Counted from the first letter of the stretch, positions 18,708-28,333 are shown. The stretch: DNA of 64,000 nt from Yoonia sp. I 8.24 (GCF_022096995.1 NZ_JACXGQ010000001.1:434001-498000); one strand, 5' to 3'. Translations and numbers: made by a program. Notes: generated by a model not told the origin, from the letters alone.

Positions 18708-18768
18708 ACCCTTACCCCTACAGATTTCAGTATGAGGGCGGTGCCGAGACCGCCCCAATCAACAGACG

Positions 18769-19362
18769 TTAGCCGCCCTTTTGTTCGTAAGCTGTACCCC
18801 AGCCCCATGCGCCAGAGCCAAAGCCGCGTGCAACGACGCGTCCGCGGTAGATTGATGACACTGTATCGCCATCACCGGCCAATAGCGCTTTGGTGGAGCA
18901 CATCTCGGCGCAGATAGGCAATTTACCCTCGGCGATCCTGTTGCGGCCATATTTGGCGAATTCGGCCGTGCTGTGGTTTTCTTCGGGGCCGCCAGCACAG
19001 AAGGTACATTTGTCCATCTTACCGCGCGATCCAAAGTTGCCCGCCTGCGGATATTGCGGTGCGCCAAACGGGCACGCGTAAAAACAATAGCCACAACCGA
19101 TGCACAGATCTTTGGAATGCAGCACGATCCCGTCTTCGCTTTGATAAAAACAGTCGACTGGGCAAACGGCCATACAAGGCGCATCGGAACAATGCATACA
19201 GGCAACCGAGATAGAGCGTTCACCCGGTTTGCCGTCGTTGATCGTGACCACCTTGCGGCGGTTAATGCCCCAAGGGACCTCGTGTTCATTTTTACATGCG
19301 GTGACGCAGGCGTTGCATTCGATGCAGCGTTCGGCGTCGCACAGGAACTTTGCTCTTGCCAT
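18769..19362 (-). CDS. fdhB: Formate dehydrogenase iron-sulfur subunit beta
   Basis: 197 residues, soluble ferredoxin-type subunit carrying four [4Fe-4S] clusters. The cysteine runs are CIECNACVTAC, CMHCSDAPCMAVCP, CIGCGYCFYACP and CTFC plus later Cys (PICAEMC). Opens MARAKFLCDAERCIECNAC. It is 11 bp downstream of fdhA. It lacks the C-terminal membrane helix of E. coli FdnH, consistent with the FDH3-type beta subunit. Confidence 0.95.
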   Translation of the reverse strand: MARAKFLCDAERCIECNACVTACKNEHEVPWGINRRKVVTINDGKPGERSISVACMHCSDAPCMAVCPVDCFYQSEDGIVLHSKDLCIGCGYCFYACPFGAPQYPQAGNFGSRGKMDKCTFCAGGPEENHSTAEFAKYGRNRIAEGKLPICAEMCSTKALLAGDGDTVSSIYRGRVVARGFGSGAWGWGTAYEQKGG

Positions 19363-19373
19363 TATACTTCTCC

Positions 19374-22235
19374 TTACGCTGTCCAGATTTTGCAGAGGGT
19401 CGCTTTGGTCTCTTGCATCTGGGTCACTGAATCATAGCCATAGGTTTGCGCGGTGTTTGTGCTTTCACCCAAAACATAGGGGTCGGCCCCATCCGGGTAT
19501 TTGCCACGCAAGTCTTCGCCCTCGAAATGTCCACCAAAGTGGAACGGCATGAACGCGACACCTGATCCGACCCGCTCTGTGACCATCGCCATCACTTTGA
19601 CCTTGCCGCCTTCTGGGCCTTCGACCCAGACTTGCGCCCCATCACGGACCCCAAGGTTATTGGCGTCACGCGGATTGATTTCGACAAACATGTCTTGCTG
19701 CAATTCTGCCAGCCAAGGGTTTGACCGGGTTTCGTCCCCGCCCCCTTCATATTCGACCAAGCGACCAGAGGTCAGCACAATCGGATAATCGGCAGAAAAG
19801 TCGTTTTCCTGAATCGACTTATACAGCGTTGGCAGACGGTAGAATTTGCGGTCTTCATAGGTCGGATAGTCCGCCACCAAATCACGCCTTGCGGAATAAA
19901 GCGGTTCGCGGTGAACCGGCACTGGATCAGGGAAGGTCCAAACCACGGCGCGCGCTTTGGCGTTGCCAAATGGCGCACATTCATGGCTGATCGCAACCCG
20001 CTGGATACCGCCCGAAAGATCAGTTTTCCAATTGGTCCCTGCCCCGGCAACCGCGTCAATCGCGGCGCGCTCATCCGCAGTCAGATCACCATCCCAACCC
20101 AAATCCATCAGCATTTGCATGGTGAATTCTGGGTAGCCATCGGTGATCTCGGATCCGGCAGAATAGACGCCTTCGGCCAGAAGATTGTCACCGTCACGTT
20201 CCACCCCAAAACGGGCACGGAAGGTCAAGCCGCCTTGCGACACTGGCTTGCTCATATCATAGAGGTTCGGTGTCCCGGGGTGCCCCATTTCCGGCGTGCC
20301 CCAACAGGGCCACGGCATCCCATAGTAATCGCCATCCGCAGGACCGCCAATCGCTTGCAATGTAGTGCGGTCAAACGTGTGTTGATTTTCCATGTGCAAT
20401 TTGATGCGCTCAGGGCTTTGGCCCGTGTACCCAACCGTCCACATGCCACCGTTAAATTCACGGGTCACGCTTTCGACATTGGGCGTTTCTGCATCTTCCA
20501 TTTCGATATTGCGGAAGAACCGGTCAGCCCAGCCAAATTTATTCACAAACTTTGCCATGATCACGTGATCAGGTTGGCTTTCAAATAGTGGTTCAACAAC
20601 TTTGTCGCGCCACTGGATTGACCTATTGGACGCGGTCACTGATCCGCGGGTTTCAAACTGCGTACAGGCGGGCAGCAGATAAACGCCGTCGTCGCGATCT
20701 TGCAGCACAGCGGACACCGTCGGATATGGGTCCACGACGACAAGCATATCCAGCTTCTCCATCGCGGTTTTCATTTCCTTCATCCGTGTCTGTGAATTGG
20801 GCGCATGCCCCCACAGCACCATCGCGCGCACATTGTTAGGTTGGTCAATGTTTTCAGCATCTTCCAAAATCCCGTCAATCCAACGCGAGACCGGAATACC
20901 GGTGGATTCCATCAGGTCTTTGGATCCGAACTGACCTTGCAGCCAATCATAATCTTCATCCCAAACGCGCGCCCAATGCTTCCATGACCCTTCGGCCAAC
21001 CCATAGTAACCGGGCAATGTATGTGACAATACGCCAAGGTCTGTAGCCCCTTGCACGTTGTCGTGGCCACGGAAAATGTTGGTGCCGCCGCCAGATGTGC
21101 CCATGTTGCCAAGCGCAAGCTGCAAAACACAGTACGCACGGGTGTTGTTGTTGCCGGTGGTGTGCTGTGTTCCACCCATGCACCAAATCACGGTGCCGGG
21201 GCGATTGTTGGCCAAAGTATATGCGACGCGGCGCAGCTGTTCACCCGGAACACCTGTGACCCGCTCAACCTCTTCCGGGGTCCATTGCGAAACCTCATCA
21301 CGGATTTGATCCATCCCCCAAACGCGGGTGCGGATGAATTCAGCGTCTTCCCAGCTGTTTTCAAAGATATGCCACAAAATCCCCCAGACCAGCGCCACAT
21401 CGGTGCCGGGGCGCAGGCGGACATATTCATCCGCATGTGCGGCAGTCCGGGTAAAACGCGGGTCGCACACGATCAGCGGCGCATTGTTTTGCTCTTTGGC
21501 TTTCAGGATATGCTGCAGCGACACGGGGTGCGCTTCGGCCGGGTTGCCGCCAATGATAAAGATCGCACGCGATTGGTGCATATCATTGAAGCTATTGGTC
21601 ATCGCACCATAGCCCCATGTATTCGCCACACCCGCAACAGTGGTAGAGTGACAAATCCGGGCTTGGTGATCGACGTTATTGGTGCCCCAATAGGCGGCGA
21701 ACTTGCGGAAAAGATAGGCTTGTTCGTTGTTATGCTTTGCAGAGCCGAGCCAATACACGCTGTCAGGGCCGCTCTCATCGCGGATATTCATCATACCGTC
21801 ACCGATTTCGTCGATGGCTTGTTCCCAGCTCAGCCGGACCCATTCACCGTTTTCACGCTTCATCGGGTAGCGCAGGCGACGTTCGCCATGGGCGTGTTCA
21901 CGCACCGCCGCCCCTTTGGCACAATGCGCCCCTAGGTTAAACGGGCTGTCCCATGCGGGTTCTTGACCGACCCAAACGCCATTATCGACCTCTGCGATGA
22001 CGGTGCAACCGACAGAACAGTGGGTACAAACGGATTTGATGGTTTCAACGGCACCTGCAACGGCCTCTTGGGCATTGGCGGCGGTCACTGTGCCACCTGT
22101 TGCGGCAATCGCGGTCAAACCACCAATGGTCAGCCCCGACCCACGCAAAAATGTGCGCCTATCGATGGCCCCTTTGGTCGATGGGGTTTGAAATCCGACG
22201 CGGGTAGCTGCGCCTGTGGTCTTTTTCCGAAGCAT
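19374..22235 (-). CDS. fdhA: Formate dehydrogenase catalytic subunit alpha (Mo/W-bis-MGD)
   Basis: 953 residues. A twin-arginine signal (DRRTFLRGSGLTIGG) directs it folded to the periplasm. A [4Fe-4S] motif (CTHCSVGC with a later Cys in GAHCAKGA) comes first, then the molybdopterin domains. The active-site residue is Cys in ARICHSTTV; in E. coli FdnG this position is selenocysteine, so this is a Cys-type enzyme that needs no SECIS element. GGNPAEAHPVSLQHIL and the later VEYEGGGDETR stretch are typical. Oxidises formate to CO2. Good ribosome-binding site AAGGGAGAT before ATG 22235. Confidence 0.97.
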   Translation of the reverse strand: MLRKKTTGAATRVGFQTPSTKGAIDRRTFLRGSGLTIGGLTAIAATGGTVTAANAQEAVAGAVETIKSVCTHCSVGCTVIAEVDNGVWVGQEPAWDSPFNLGAHCAKGAAVREHAHGERRLRYPMKRENGEWVRLSWEQAIDEIGDGMMNIRDESGPDSVYWLGSAKHNNEQAYLFRKFAAYWGTNNVDHQARICHSTTVAGVANTWGYGAMTNSFNDMHQSRAIFIIGGNPAEAHPVSLQHILKAKEQNNAPLIVCDPRFTRTAAHADEYVRLRPGTDVALVWGILWHIFENSWEDAEFIRTRVWGMDQIRDEVSQWTPEEVERVTGVPGEQLRRVAYTLANNRPGTVIWCMGGTQHTTGNNNTRAYCVLQLALGNMGTSGGGTNIFRGHDNVQGATDLGVLSHTLPGYYGLAEGSWKHWARVWDEDYDWLQGQFGSKDLMESTGIPVSRWIDGILEDAENIDQPNNVRAMVLWGHAPNSQTRMKEMKTAMEKLDMLVVVDPYPTVSAVLQDRDDGVYLLPACTQFETRGSVTASNRSIQWRDKVVEPLFESQPDHVIMAKFVNKFGWADRFFRNIEMEDAETPNVESVTREFNGGMWTVGYTGQSPERIKLHMENQHTFDRTTLQAIGGPADGDYYGMPWPCWGTPEMGHPGTPNLYDMSKPVSQGGLTFRARFGVERDGDNLLAEGVYSAGSEITDGYPEFTMQMLMDLGWDGDLTADERAAIDAVAGAGTNWKTDLSGGIQRVAISHECAPFGNAKARAVVWTFPDPVPVHREPLYSARRDLVADYPTYEDRKFYRLPTLYKSIQENDFSADYPIVLTSGRLVEYEGGGDETRSNPWLAELQQDMFVEINPRDANNLGVRDGAQVWVEGPEGGKVKVMAMVTERVGSGVAFMPFHFGGHFEGEDLRGKYPDGADPYVLGESTNTAQTYGYDSVTQMQETKATLCKIWTA

Positions 22236-22293
22236 ATCTTATCTCCCTTGCTGGCCCCAAGAAGCGGGCTTGCTGGGTTAGTGAGGAACGTCC

Positions 22294-22479
22294 TTAAAAA
22301 CGGGCGCTTTCGAAGTAAGCACGAGTATGGTCCGTGTCTTGCAGTTTATTAGAAGTCAGATCGACAGGCTGTGCCGCCGCTTGCGTTCCAGAAATGGCCA
22401 CGGCTGCAGCAGTGGGCGCTACCACCCCAAGTTTTAGAAAATCGCGGCGGCTGTTGCCGCCCTCTTTGGTCTGTGCCAT
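22294..22479 (-). CDS. Formate dehydrogenase-region TAT-signal small protein
   Basis: 61 residues. It begins MAQTKEGGNSRRDFLKLGVV, a clean twin-arginine signal (SRRDFLK), and leaves only about 25 residues after the cleavage region. Small TAT-targeted proteins of this form are a recognised but uncharacterised companion of formate dehydrogenase operons. It lies between the TorD chaperone and fdhA. Its role is unknown. Confidence 0.85.
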   Translation of the reverse strand: MAQTKEGGNSRRDFLKLGVVAPTAAAVAISGTQAAAQPVDLTSNKLQDTDHTRAYFESARF

Positions 22480-22513
22480 CGGATTGTCTCCCTTTGTTGT
22501 TTGCTAGCGCGGA

Positions 22514-23125
22514 TTACTCCGCAATCATCCGAAACGCTTCGCGTTCAATGTCCATAAATGCCCGCCCCACAGCGCCCACAGACGCGTAGAAAACCGAATT
22601 TTTTGCCCCTGCTAGGTCATCGTAAAAATGCCCAGCCCAAGACCCCACATGCTTGTTAAAGAACGCCTTTTGCGCGTCCAAATCAGCGGCCCCGCCGGTA
22701 AATCGGCCAACGATGAGCCCGCCCATCATTTCCATCAAGGACGCGATATTGTCTTCGGGCTCATAGACATTCGGCGCGCGCGCGATCCCGCGCGCTGTCA
22801 TATCAGCGCGCAAAGCCGCAAGCGGCTTTTCATTTAAAAACCCGGTGAGATAGTAACTGGCAAAGGGCAGTAATTCACCGCGCCCCAATCCAATGAACAA
22901 AGCGTTAAATTCGCGCGTGACGGATTTGGGTTTCGTGACGCGCGCAACCTGCGCCAATTGCGTAATCGCCTTCCCCAGATCAGTGTCATCCCCCGCAAGC
23001 GCCGCCGATTGCGCCAAAAGCATCTCATCAGGTGGCCCCGACAAAAGTAGCCCCAAAAAATTATAAAGATCGGCGCGCAGCCGATCTTCGGCATCAATGG
23101 TGATCTGAATATCAACTGCGGTCAT
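22514..23125 (-). CDS. TorD-family formate dehydrogenase chaperone
   Basis: 203 residues, all alpha-helical. YNFLGLLLSGPPDE, the REFNALFIGLGRGELLPFASYY segment and the PNVYEPEDNIASLMEMMGGLI motif (EPxDHxxxxLE type) identify the TorD/DmsD family, which binds the twin-arginine signal peptide and helps the cofactor into the catalytic subunit before export. Start ATG overlaps the stop of the DUF3306 gene. It is encoded immediately upstream of its likely client. Confidence 0.93.
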   Translation of the reverse strand: MTAVDIQITIDAEDRLRADLYNFLGLLLSGPPDEMLLAQSAALAGDDTDLGKAITQLAQVARVTKPKSVTREFNALFIGLGRGELLPFASYYLTGFLNEKPLAALRADMTARGIARAPNVYEPEDNIASLMEMMGGLIVGRFTGGAADLDAQKAFFNKHVGSWAGHFYDDLAGAKNSVFYASVGAVGRAFMDIEREAFRMIAE

Positions 23126-23688
23126 ACGGTGGCCTCTTGTGCGAGATCGAACCGCATCCGGCGGCGTGGCGGGGCGCTGATTTCAACCGCGATTTCTGCG
23201 ACGTTTTCAACTGGGTCTGACACTGGGGCTTCAGCCTCAGCCAGCGCGATCGGGGCGTCAGCGATCTCTTCCTCGGAGGGGGCATCCAGATCTAGGGGCG
23301 TTGCAGGCCCTGCCAGTTTTTCGAGATGCGCCATCATGCCCTTGCCGACCTGATAGGCTGTCTGTAAACTTTCGACCACCATCGCATTATCAGTGAAATC
23401 CTGCCCGTAATCGACCAAGCCATCAACATTGGCAAGGACAGGGTTAAGCCGCCAAAGCTTACGCAGCGCACGGCGTCGTAAATGATCGGGTACATTCCTG
23501 AGCATGAAACCTTTGATGTCATCCCCTGCAACCAGTTGATCAGGATCGGGAAGGTCGAGCGCGGCCAAGACCTCTGCATCGGACATCTCAGAAAAATCAG
23601 ACTCCGGTGCGGCGCGTTTCTCTGCGGCCTCTGCCTGTGCTTCGGCAGCTACTTGTGCTTTGCGACGGGTCCAGAAGTCTTCGGTCAT
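23122..23688 (-). CDS. DUF3306 family protein, formate dehydrogenase accessory
   Basis: 188 residues, acidic and Ala/Glu rich. The start MTEDFWTRRKAQVAAEAQAE, the conserved DIKGFMLRNVPDHLRRRALRKLW and the NVDGLVDYGQDFTD segment are typical of DUF3306. The family is found in formate dehydrogenase operons and its biochemistry is not known. It overlaps both neighbours by four bases. Confidence 0.88.
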   Translation of the reverse strand: MTEDFWTRRKAQVAAEAQAEAAEKRAAPESDFSEMSDAEVLAALDLPDPDQLVAGDDIKGFMLRNVPDHLRRRALRKLWRLNPVLANVDGLVDYGQDFTDNAMVVESLQTAYQVGKGMMAHLEKLAGPATPLDLDAPSEEEIADAPIALAEAEAPVSDPVENVAEIAVEISAPPRRRMRFDLAQEATV

Positions 23689-24248
23689 GCGCGCTCTCCC
23701 TTGCGGGTCGGCGCGCGGTAAACATCCGTAAGCTGCGTGATCCGCGCATCACCTATGCCGTCATCCGCACCATCAATCCGCGCCCGGTCCCGGCGGCGCT
23801 TGATAAATACTTCTTCTTCGAAATGTGCATCCGCGAAATCACGTACCCAAGCAATCACACCTGCGGGCATCATGATTTTTTCGACGATGTCATCACCATT
23901 GTCCGCGTAATCTTGCGCCTCGTAAGGAGAGGCCGTCGCAAGTTTGATGTGAAACGGCTGATCAGCGTCACCGCTTGCGCGCATCACCACATAAATCGCG
24001 GGGGCTTTGTCAGCCAGAGCTGTCAGATAGGCTTCACAATCGGCACCGTGCAATTCGAGCAGGACAGTGGCGGCATGAAAATCAGTTGTATTATCTTGAT
24101 CGCGTAGCTGTGTCCAATCAGCAGGGCCCGCGCCCGGCAAAACAGCCACAGCGCGCCACGCCCATTTCACCCATCGCGTTGTGCCCGGACTGCGCCGCAC
24201 GACAACGCCAATTGGCATTGATTGAAACTGATGTGGGTTGCGGATCAA
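23685..24248 (-). CDS. DUF3305 family protein, formate dehydrogenase accessory
   Basis: 187 residues from TTG 24248, chosen because GGAGAAGG lies just upstream; an ATG at 24218 lacks a Shine-Dalgarno sequence. Core segments are MPIGVVVRRSPGTTRWVKWAW, a conserved start in this family, then WTQLRDQDNTTDFH and a C-terminal MMPAGVIAWVRDFADAHFEEE. First gene of the fdh operon. No known activity; the family appears with FDH genes in Rhodobacteraceae. Confidence 0.85.
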   Translation of the reverse strand: MIRNPHQFQSMPIGVVVRRSPGTTRWVKWAWRAVAVLPGAGPADWTQLRDQDNTTDFHAATVLLELHGADCEAYLTALADKAPAIYVVMRASGDADQPFHIKLATASPYEAQDYADNGDDIVEKIMMPAGVIAWVRDFADAHFEEEVFIKRRRDRARIDGADDGIGDARITQLTDVYRAPTRKGERA

Positions 24249-24431
24249 AGCTGCCTTCTCCAGAATCTTACCTTAGACTGCACCAAAACCCATCTCAAAA
24301 AAAGCATTATTATCACAGAGTTATGCCGCGACGCAGCATGGCGCCTATTATTTTGGGGGTTTCATTCCGGGGCCCGCAGCGCCTAAGTTAAACCGAAATC
24401 AGACGACGCAAATCCGGGAATAGTAGTGGCG
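24249..24431. promoter_or_regulatory. Divergent intergenic region between the two FDH operons
   Basis: About 180 bp separating the TTG start of the DUF3305 gene (minus strand) from the start of the ferredoxin gene (plus strand). It must hold the promoters of both operons. It contains the A-rich run CAAAACCCATCTCAAAAAAAG near 24283 and the C-rich CGGGGCCCGCAG near 24368. I could not see a convincing FNR-, NarL- or sigma-54-type box by eye. Confidence 0.5.
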
Positions 24432-26390
24432 ATGACCATAGGTAAACATTTGATTTTATGTGATTGTTTGGGCAGTCAGAAAATTGATGCCGCGGCCATT
24501 TCGGATGCAACGGGATTAGCCTGTTCGCGCGTCCACACAGCGCTGTGCACGCGCGAAATTGACAGCGCGGCAGAGGCATTGCGAGCCGGCGATGCACTTA
24601 TCGCTTGCGCGCAAGAACAGCAGCGTTTTGAAGAACTTGCCTTTGATATTGGGGTGCAAGAACCACAGTGTTTTGATCTGCGTGATCGGGCCGGTTGGGC
24701 CGGTGATGATGCAGGCGCCACGACGGCCAAAATGGCCGCTTTGACCGCGGCGGCTCTGTTGCCGCAGCCCGCCCCAAAACTGCGCGACATCACGTCACAG
24801 GGGCAATGTCTGATAATCGGCCCTGAGGAAGTAGCATTAGATGCCGCCAATCAGTTAGCCAACTCACTAAGTATTACCGTTCTCCTTAGCGGCGAGACCG
24901 ACCCCGTCCCGCAGGCTGCATTCGATGTTATCAAAGGGGACCTCCACCATATGCAGGGAAGCCTCGCGAATTTCACCATTCAGATCAACGCGTTCCAAGA
25001 ACGCAACCCGGGCGGTCGGGCTGCACCTACATGGTCAGAGCCGCAAGATGGCGCGCGTTCAGTTTGCGACATCATACTTGACCTGACAGGCAACCCTTCG
25101 TTGTTTCCCGCGCCTGAAAAGCGCGACGGCTACCTACGCGCTGACCCCAAACACGCGCCGTCCGTAGCAAAGGCCATCTTTGATGCCGCGCAGATGGTCG
25201 GGACGTTTGAAAAGCCGCTTTATGTGCAGCTGGAGCCCAGCTTGTGCGCCCATAAGCGCGCAGAAAAAGCCGCCTGTAGCAATTGTTTAGACGCTTGCCC
25301 CACTGGCGCAATTACCTCAGTTGGCGATCATGTAGCGATTGATCCGCTGATCTGCGCAGGCTGTGGGGCCTGTGCTGCGCTGTGCCCATCAGGGGCGATT
25401 GCCTATGATGCCCCCGCGACGGGTGATATATTCCGGCATATTGAAACGCTGGCCCGCACGTTTCGCAACGCGGGCGGTGAAAATCCACGCCTGTTGGTCC
25501 ACGACGATCTCCACGGAACGGAGATGATCGCGCTCGCCGCGCGGTTTGGGCGGGGGCTGCCGGCGGATGTGATCCCGATGGATCTGTCAGCGCTTGCGGG
25601 TTTCGGTCATGCAGAAATGCTTGCCGCTTTTGGGGCTGGTTTTGCGGATATCCTGGTGTTGGTAGGGCCGAAATCCGACCGCGACACCATCGCGCAAGAA
25701 GCCGCCTTAGCGGCAGCGCTTAGCGGACGCGCAGTGCCACTGTTGGACATGGCTGACCCGGATGCGCTGTCTGATTACCTATATGCCGCGCAGGCGTCTG
25801 ATGCGGTTACCAGCCCAATTTTGCCTCTTGGCACCCGTCGGCAAGTCGCCCGCACTGCGACCAAAGCCTTGCAAGCAGATGCGATCCTTCCCCTGCCCGA
25901 AACCGCCCCCTACGGCGCGGTTTTGGTCGATGCCGATGCCTGCACATTATGCCTATCATGCGTGTCATTGTGCCCGTCGGGGGCATTGGCAGACAACCCT
26001 GATATGCCGCAGCTCAGATTTCAAGAAGACGCCTGTCTCCAATGTGGGCTGTGCAGCAATATCTGCCCTGAAAAAGCAATCACGCTTGAGCCGCGAATGA
26101 ACCTGACCGATAGCGCGCTATCACAGGTGGTGCTCAACGAAGAGGAACCCTTTGCCTGTATTACCTGTGGCAGCCTGTTTGGGGTCAAATCCACAATCGA
26201 AAAGATCACGGAAAAGCTGGCTGGTAAGCACGCGATGTTCGCCAATCCCGACGCTGCCAAAATGATCCAAATGTGTGACAGCTGCCGCATTCAGGCGCAG
26301 TATCACGCGACAGACAATCCGTTTACTGGGGCCGAACGCCCCGCCGTGCGCACCACCGATGATTACCTGTCAAAGCGCAGCGACCATTAA
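24432..26390 (+). CDS. Multi-cluster 4Fe-4S ferredoxin, FDH-linked
   Basis: 652 residues from ATG 24432; a GTG at 24426 would add two. The cysteine clusters are CSNCLDACP (about residue 281) and CGACAALCP (about 309), then CTLCLSCVSLCP (about 503) and CLQCGLCSNICP (about 535), giving four [4Fe-4S] sites, plus a CITCG and CDSC pair near the C-terminus. The N-terminal about 270 residues have no recognisable domain, with a CDCLG motif at the very start. This protein accompanies formate dehydrogenase genes in Rhodobacteraceae and probably carries electrons or helps assembly; exact role unknown. Confidence 0.88.
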   Translation: MTIGKHLILCDCLGSQKIDAAAISDATGLACSRVHTALCTREIDSAAEALRAGDALIACAQEQQRFEELAFDIGVQEPQCFDLRDRAGWAGDDAGATTAKMAALTAAALLPQPAPKLRDITSQGQCLIIGPEEVALDAANQLANSLSITVLLSGETDPVPQAAFDVIKGDLHHMQGSLANFTIQINAFQERNPGGRAAPTWSEPQDGARSVCDIILDLTGNPSLFPAPEKRDGYLRADPKHAPSVAKAIFDAAQMVGTFEKPLYVQLEPSLCAHKRAEKAACSNCLDACPTGAITSVGDHVAIDPLICAGCGACAALCPSGAIAYDAPATGDIFRHIETLARTFRNAGGENPRLLVHDDLHGTEMIALAARFGRGLPADVIPMDLSALAGFGHAEMLAAFGAGFADILVLVGPKSDRDTIAQEAALAAALSGRAVPLLDMADPDALSDYLYAAQASDAVTSPILPLGTRRQVARTATKALQADAILPLPETAPYGAVLVDADACTLCLSCVSLCPSGALADNPDMPQLRFQEDACLQCGLCSNICPEKAITLEPRMNLTDSALSQVVLNEEEPFACITCGSLFGVKSTIEKITEKLAGKHAMFANPDAAKMIQMCDSCRIQAQYHATDNPFTGAERPAVRTTDDYLSKRSDH

Positions 26391-26405
26391 CAAGGACCAC
26401 CACCA

Positions 26406-26600
26406 ATGAGCGATGATTTCAACATGTCGATGCGTAAGTTTCTCAAACAGGTTGGGGTGACTTCCCAGCAAGCAATTGAGACCGCAATGCGTGAAGCCGA
26501 AACCGCCGGAAAAACCTTTGAAGCCAAGGTCGTATTACGCATTGATGATCTTGATCTTGAACATGTTGTCATCGGCACAATTACCGGGCAGGACACGTAA
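26406..26600 (+). CDS. DUF6494 family protein
   Basis: 64 residues. MRKFLKQVGVTSQQAIETAM and FEAKVVLRIDDLDLEHVVIG match the small DUF6494 family. It has no membrane segment and no cysteine. It lies between the ferredoxin and Mrp genes and ends directly before the GTG of mrp. Function unknown; conserved in the FDH accessory operon. Confidence 0.8.
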   Translation: MSDDFNMSMRKFLKQVGVTSQQAIETAMREAETAGKTFEAKVVLRIDDLDLEHVVIGTITGQDT

Positions 26601-27668
26601 GTGAGCATCACACGTGACGCAGTGATTGCGACCCTCAAGACGGTTACAGACCCTGTTTCAGGCGATGATATCATGGCTGCGGGACTTGTGCGGGCCTTGG
26701 CTGTTGATGCGGGCAATGCGCGCTTTGTCTTCGAAGTGGCGCCCGCCTTGGCATCCCAAATGGAGCCGGTACGCGCCGCCGCCCAAGCGGCGCTTGAAGC
26801 GATGCCCGGCATTGGCGCTGTCTCTGCTGTGATGACCGCGCATAGCACCCCCGCCGCCCCACCGGATTTGAAGCTCGGCAAACCTGCCGCGCCGAAAGGC
26901 CCGCAAAAAGTCCCCGGCATCGATCGGATCGTGGCCATTGCATCGGGCAAGGGCGGGGTCGGGAAATCGACGGTCTCGGCCAATCTGGCCTGTGCGCTTG
27001 CTGCCGAAGGGAGGCGCGTTGGACTGCTTGACGCTGATGTGTACGGGCCATCGCAACCGCGCATGCTGGGTGTCTCTGGACGGCCCGCCTCGCCTGATGG
27101 CAAGACTATTTTGCCAATGCGCAACCACGGCGTCACGATGATGTCGATTGGATTGATGCAAAATGACGATCAGGCCGTCGTCTGGCGTGGGCCAATGCTG
27201 ATGGGTGCCTTGCAACAAATGATGACGCAGGTGCAATGGGGCGCGCTGGATGTGTTGATCGTTGATTTGCCGCCGGGCACGGGCGATGTGCAAATGACGC
27301 TGGCCCAAAAATTTGATCTGTCAGGCGCGATTGTCGTCTCGACACCGCAAGACGTGGCCTTGCTTGATGCGCGCAAAGGTATTGATATGTTTCAACAGCT
27401 CGGCACGCCAATCATTGGCATGATCGAAAATATGAGCACACATATCTGTTCAAGCTGCGGCCATGAGGAACATACGTTTGGACATGGCGGCGTAACCGCA
27501 GAGGCGGCCAAACTGAATGTACCTTTGCTGGCAGAGCTGCCCCTGCATCTTGATATCCGCTTGGCGGCGGATGGGGGGGCGCCCATTGTGACGTCAAAAC
27601 CCGATAGTCCCGCCGCCCAAGCGTTTCGCACCATCGCGCGCCAATTGATCGCTGACGGGACGGCATGA
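26601..27668 (+). CDS. mrp: Mrp/NBP35-family P-loop iron-sulfur carrier
   Basis: 355 residues, GTG start. An N-terminal DUF59/MIP18-like domain (residues 1-90: VIATLKTVTDPVSGDDIM) precedes the deviant Walker A GKGGVGKST (about residue 117), DADVYGPSQPRMLGV, and the VDLPPGTGDVQMTL Walker B region. A CSSC motif near the C-terminus probably bridges an iron-sulfur cluster across the dimer. Mrp/ApbC proteins transfer clusters to client enzymes; next to FDH genes it may load clusters into the ferredoxin or FDH. Overlaps the next gene by ATGA. Confidence 0.95.
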   Translation: MSITRDAVIATLKTVTDPVSGDDIMAAGLVRALAVDAGNARFVFEVAPALASQMEPVRAAAQAALEAMPGIGAVSAVMTAHSTPAAPPDLKLGKPAAPKGPQKVPGIDRIVAIASGKGGVGKSTVSANLACALAAEGRRVGLLDADVYGPSQPRMLGVSGRPASPDGKTILPMRNHGVTMMSIGLMQNDDQAVVWRGPMLMGALQQMMTQVQWGALDVLIVDLPPGTGDVQMTLAQKFDLSGAIVVSTPQDVALLDARKGIDMFQQLGTPIIGMIENMSTHICSSCGHEEHTFGHGGVTAEAAKLNVPLLAELPLHLDIRLAADGGAPIVTSKPDSPAAQAFRTIARQLIADGTA

Positions 27669-28333
27669 CCGGACTGCTTTTGCCACCATTGTTTCACGGG
27701 GTTGCCACGGTTGAACAGCCAAGCGCGGTCGCCGAACGTATGGCGCGCGCGGGCTGCGATGCAGGCACATTGGTTTATAACCTCTCAGGTGCAGAGCTTC
27801 AGGCGGCGATCATCTTTGCCCCCGAAGTGCCATTAGCCCAAGCGATGGCAATGTTGCCCGTCTGCGGGATTGGGTTTCAGAATGCGCTTGGCGCGCTCGC
27901 CCCGCCAGAGGTCGCGGTCAATTTGAAATGGGACGGCAGATTGATGGTGAATGGTGCAAGCTGCGGCGCCCTGACGGCCGCAGCCAGCACAAATACCCCC
28001 GACGCCCTGCCCGATTGGTTGATTATCTCACTAAGTTTGCCGCTTTGGTCAGCCAATGCCGTGCCGGGTGATACGCCTGATGTGACCGCGCTTTATGACG
28101 AAGGTTGCAGTGATATTGCCCCAGCCGATCTGGTCGCAGCATGGGCGCGGCACACGTTGATCTGGGTGAACCAATGGTCCGCCGACGGCGCGCGCGCGAT
28201 CCACAGCGCCTTTGCCGGTTTGTGGCACAAAGATGGGGCTGATCTGGGGCTTGATCCTGATCTTGGCCTGCTACGTAAATCGAATGGTGCAACCACTCTT
28301 ACCCCGCTCACAACCTTGCTGGAGCCCGCATGA
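27665..28333 (+). CDS. Biotin/lipoate protein ligase-family protein (DUF4444-type)
   Basis: 222 residues. The N-terminal about 150 residues follow the lipoate/biotin ligase fold (PPLFHGVATVEQPS, GFQNALGALAPPEVAVNLKW, LIISLSLPLW) but the canonical GRG-type nucleotide loop is not obvious, so activity as a ligase is doubtful. In the FDH cluster, a non-canonical ligase-like protein could act as a chaperone or sulfur carrier. Overlaps its neighbours at both ends by four bases. Confidence 0.78.
   Translation: MTGLLLPPLFHGVATVEQPSAVAERMARAGCDAGTLVYNLSGAELQAAIIFAPEVPLAQAMAMLPVCGIGFQNALGALAPPEVAVNLKWDGRLMVNGASCGALTAAASTNTPDALPDWLIISLSLPLWSANAVPGDTPDVTALYDEGCSDIAPADLVAAWARHTLIWVNQWSADGARAIHSAFAGLWHKDGADLGLDPDLGLLRKSNGATTLTPLTTLLEPA

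Noticed and set aside
19374..22235. Selenocysteine-containing formate dehydrogenase
   Set aside because: The active-site codon is a cysteine, with no in-frame TGA.
24249..24431. FNR or sigma-54 site between the FDH operons
   Set aside because: No TTGAT-N4-ATCAA or -24/-12 pair could be read with confidence.
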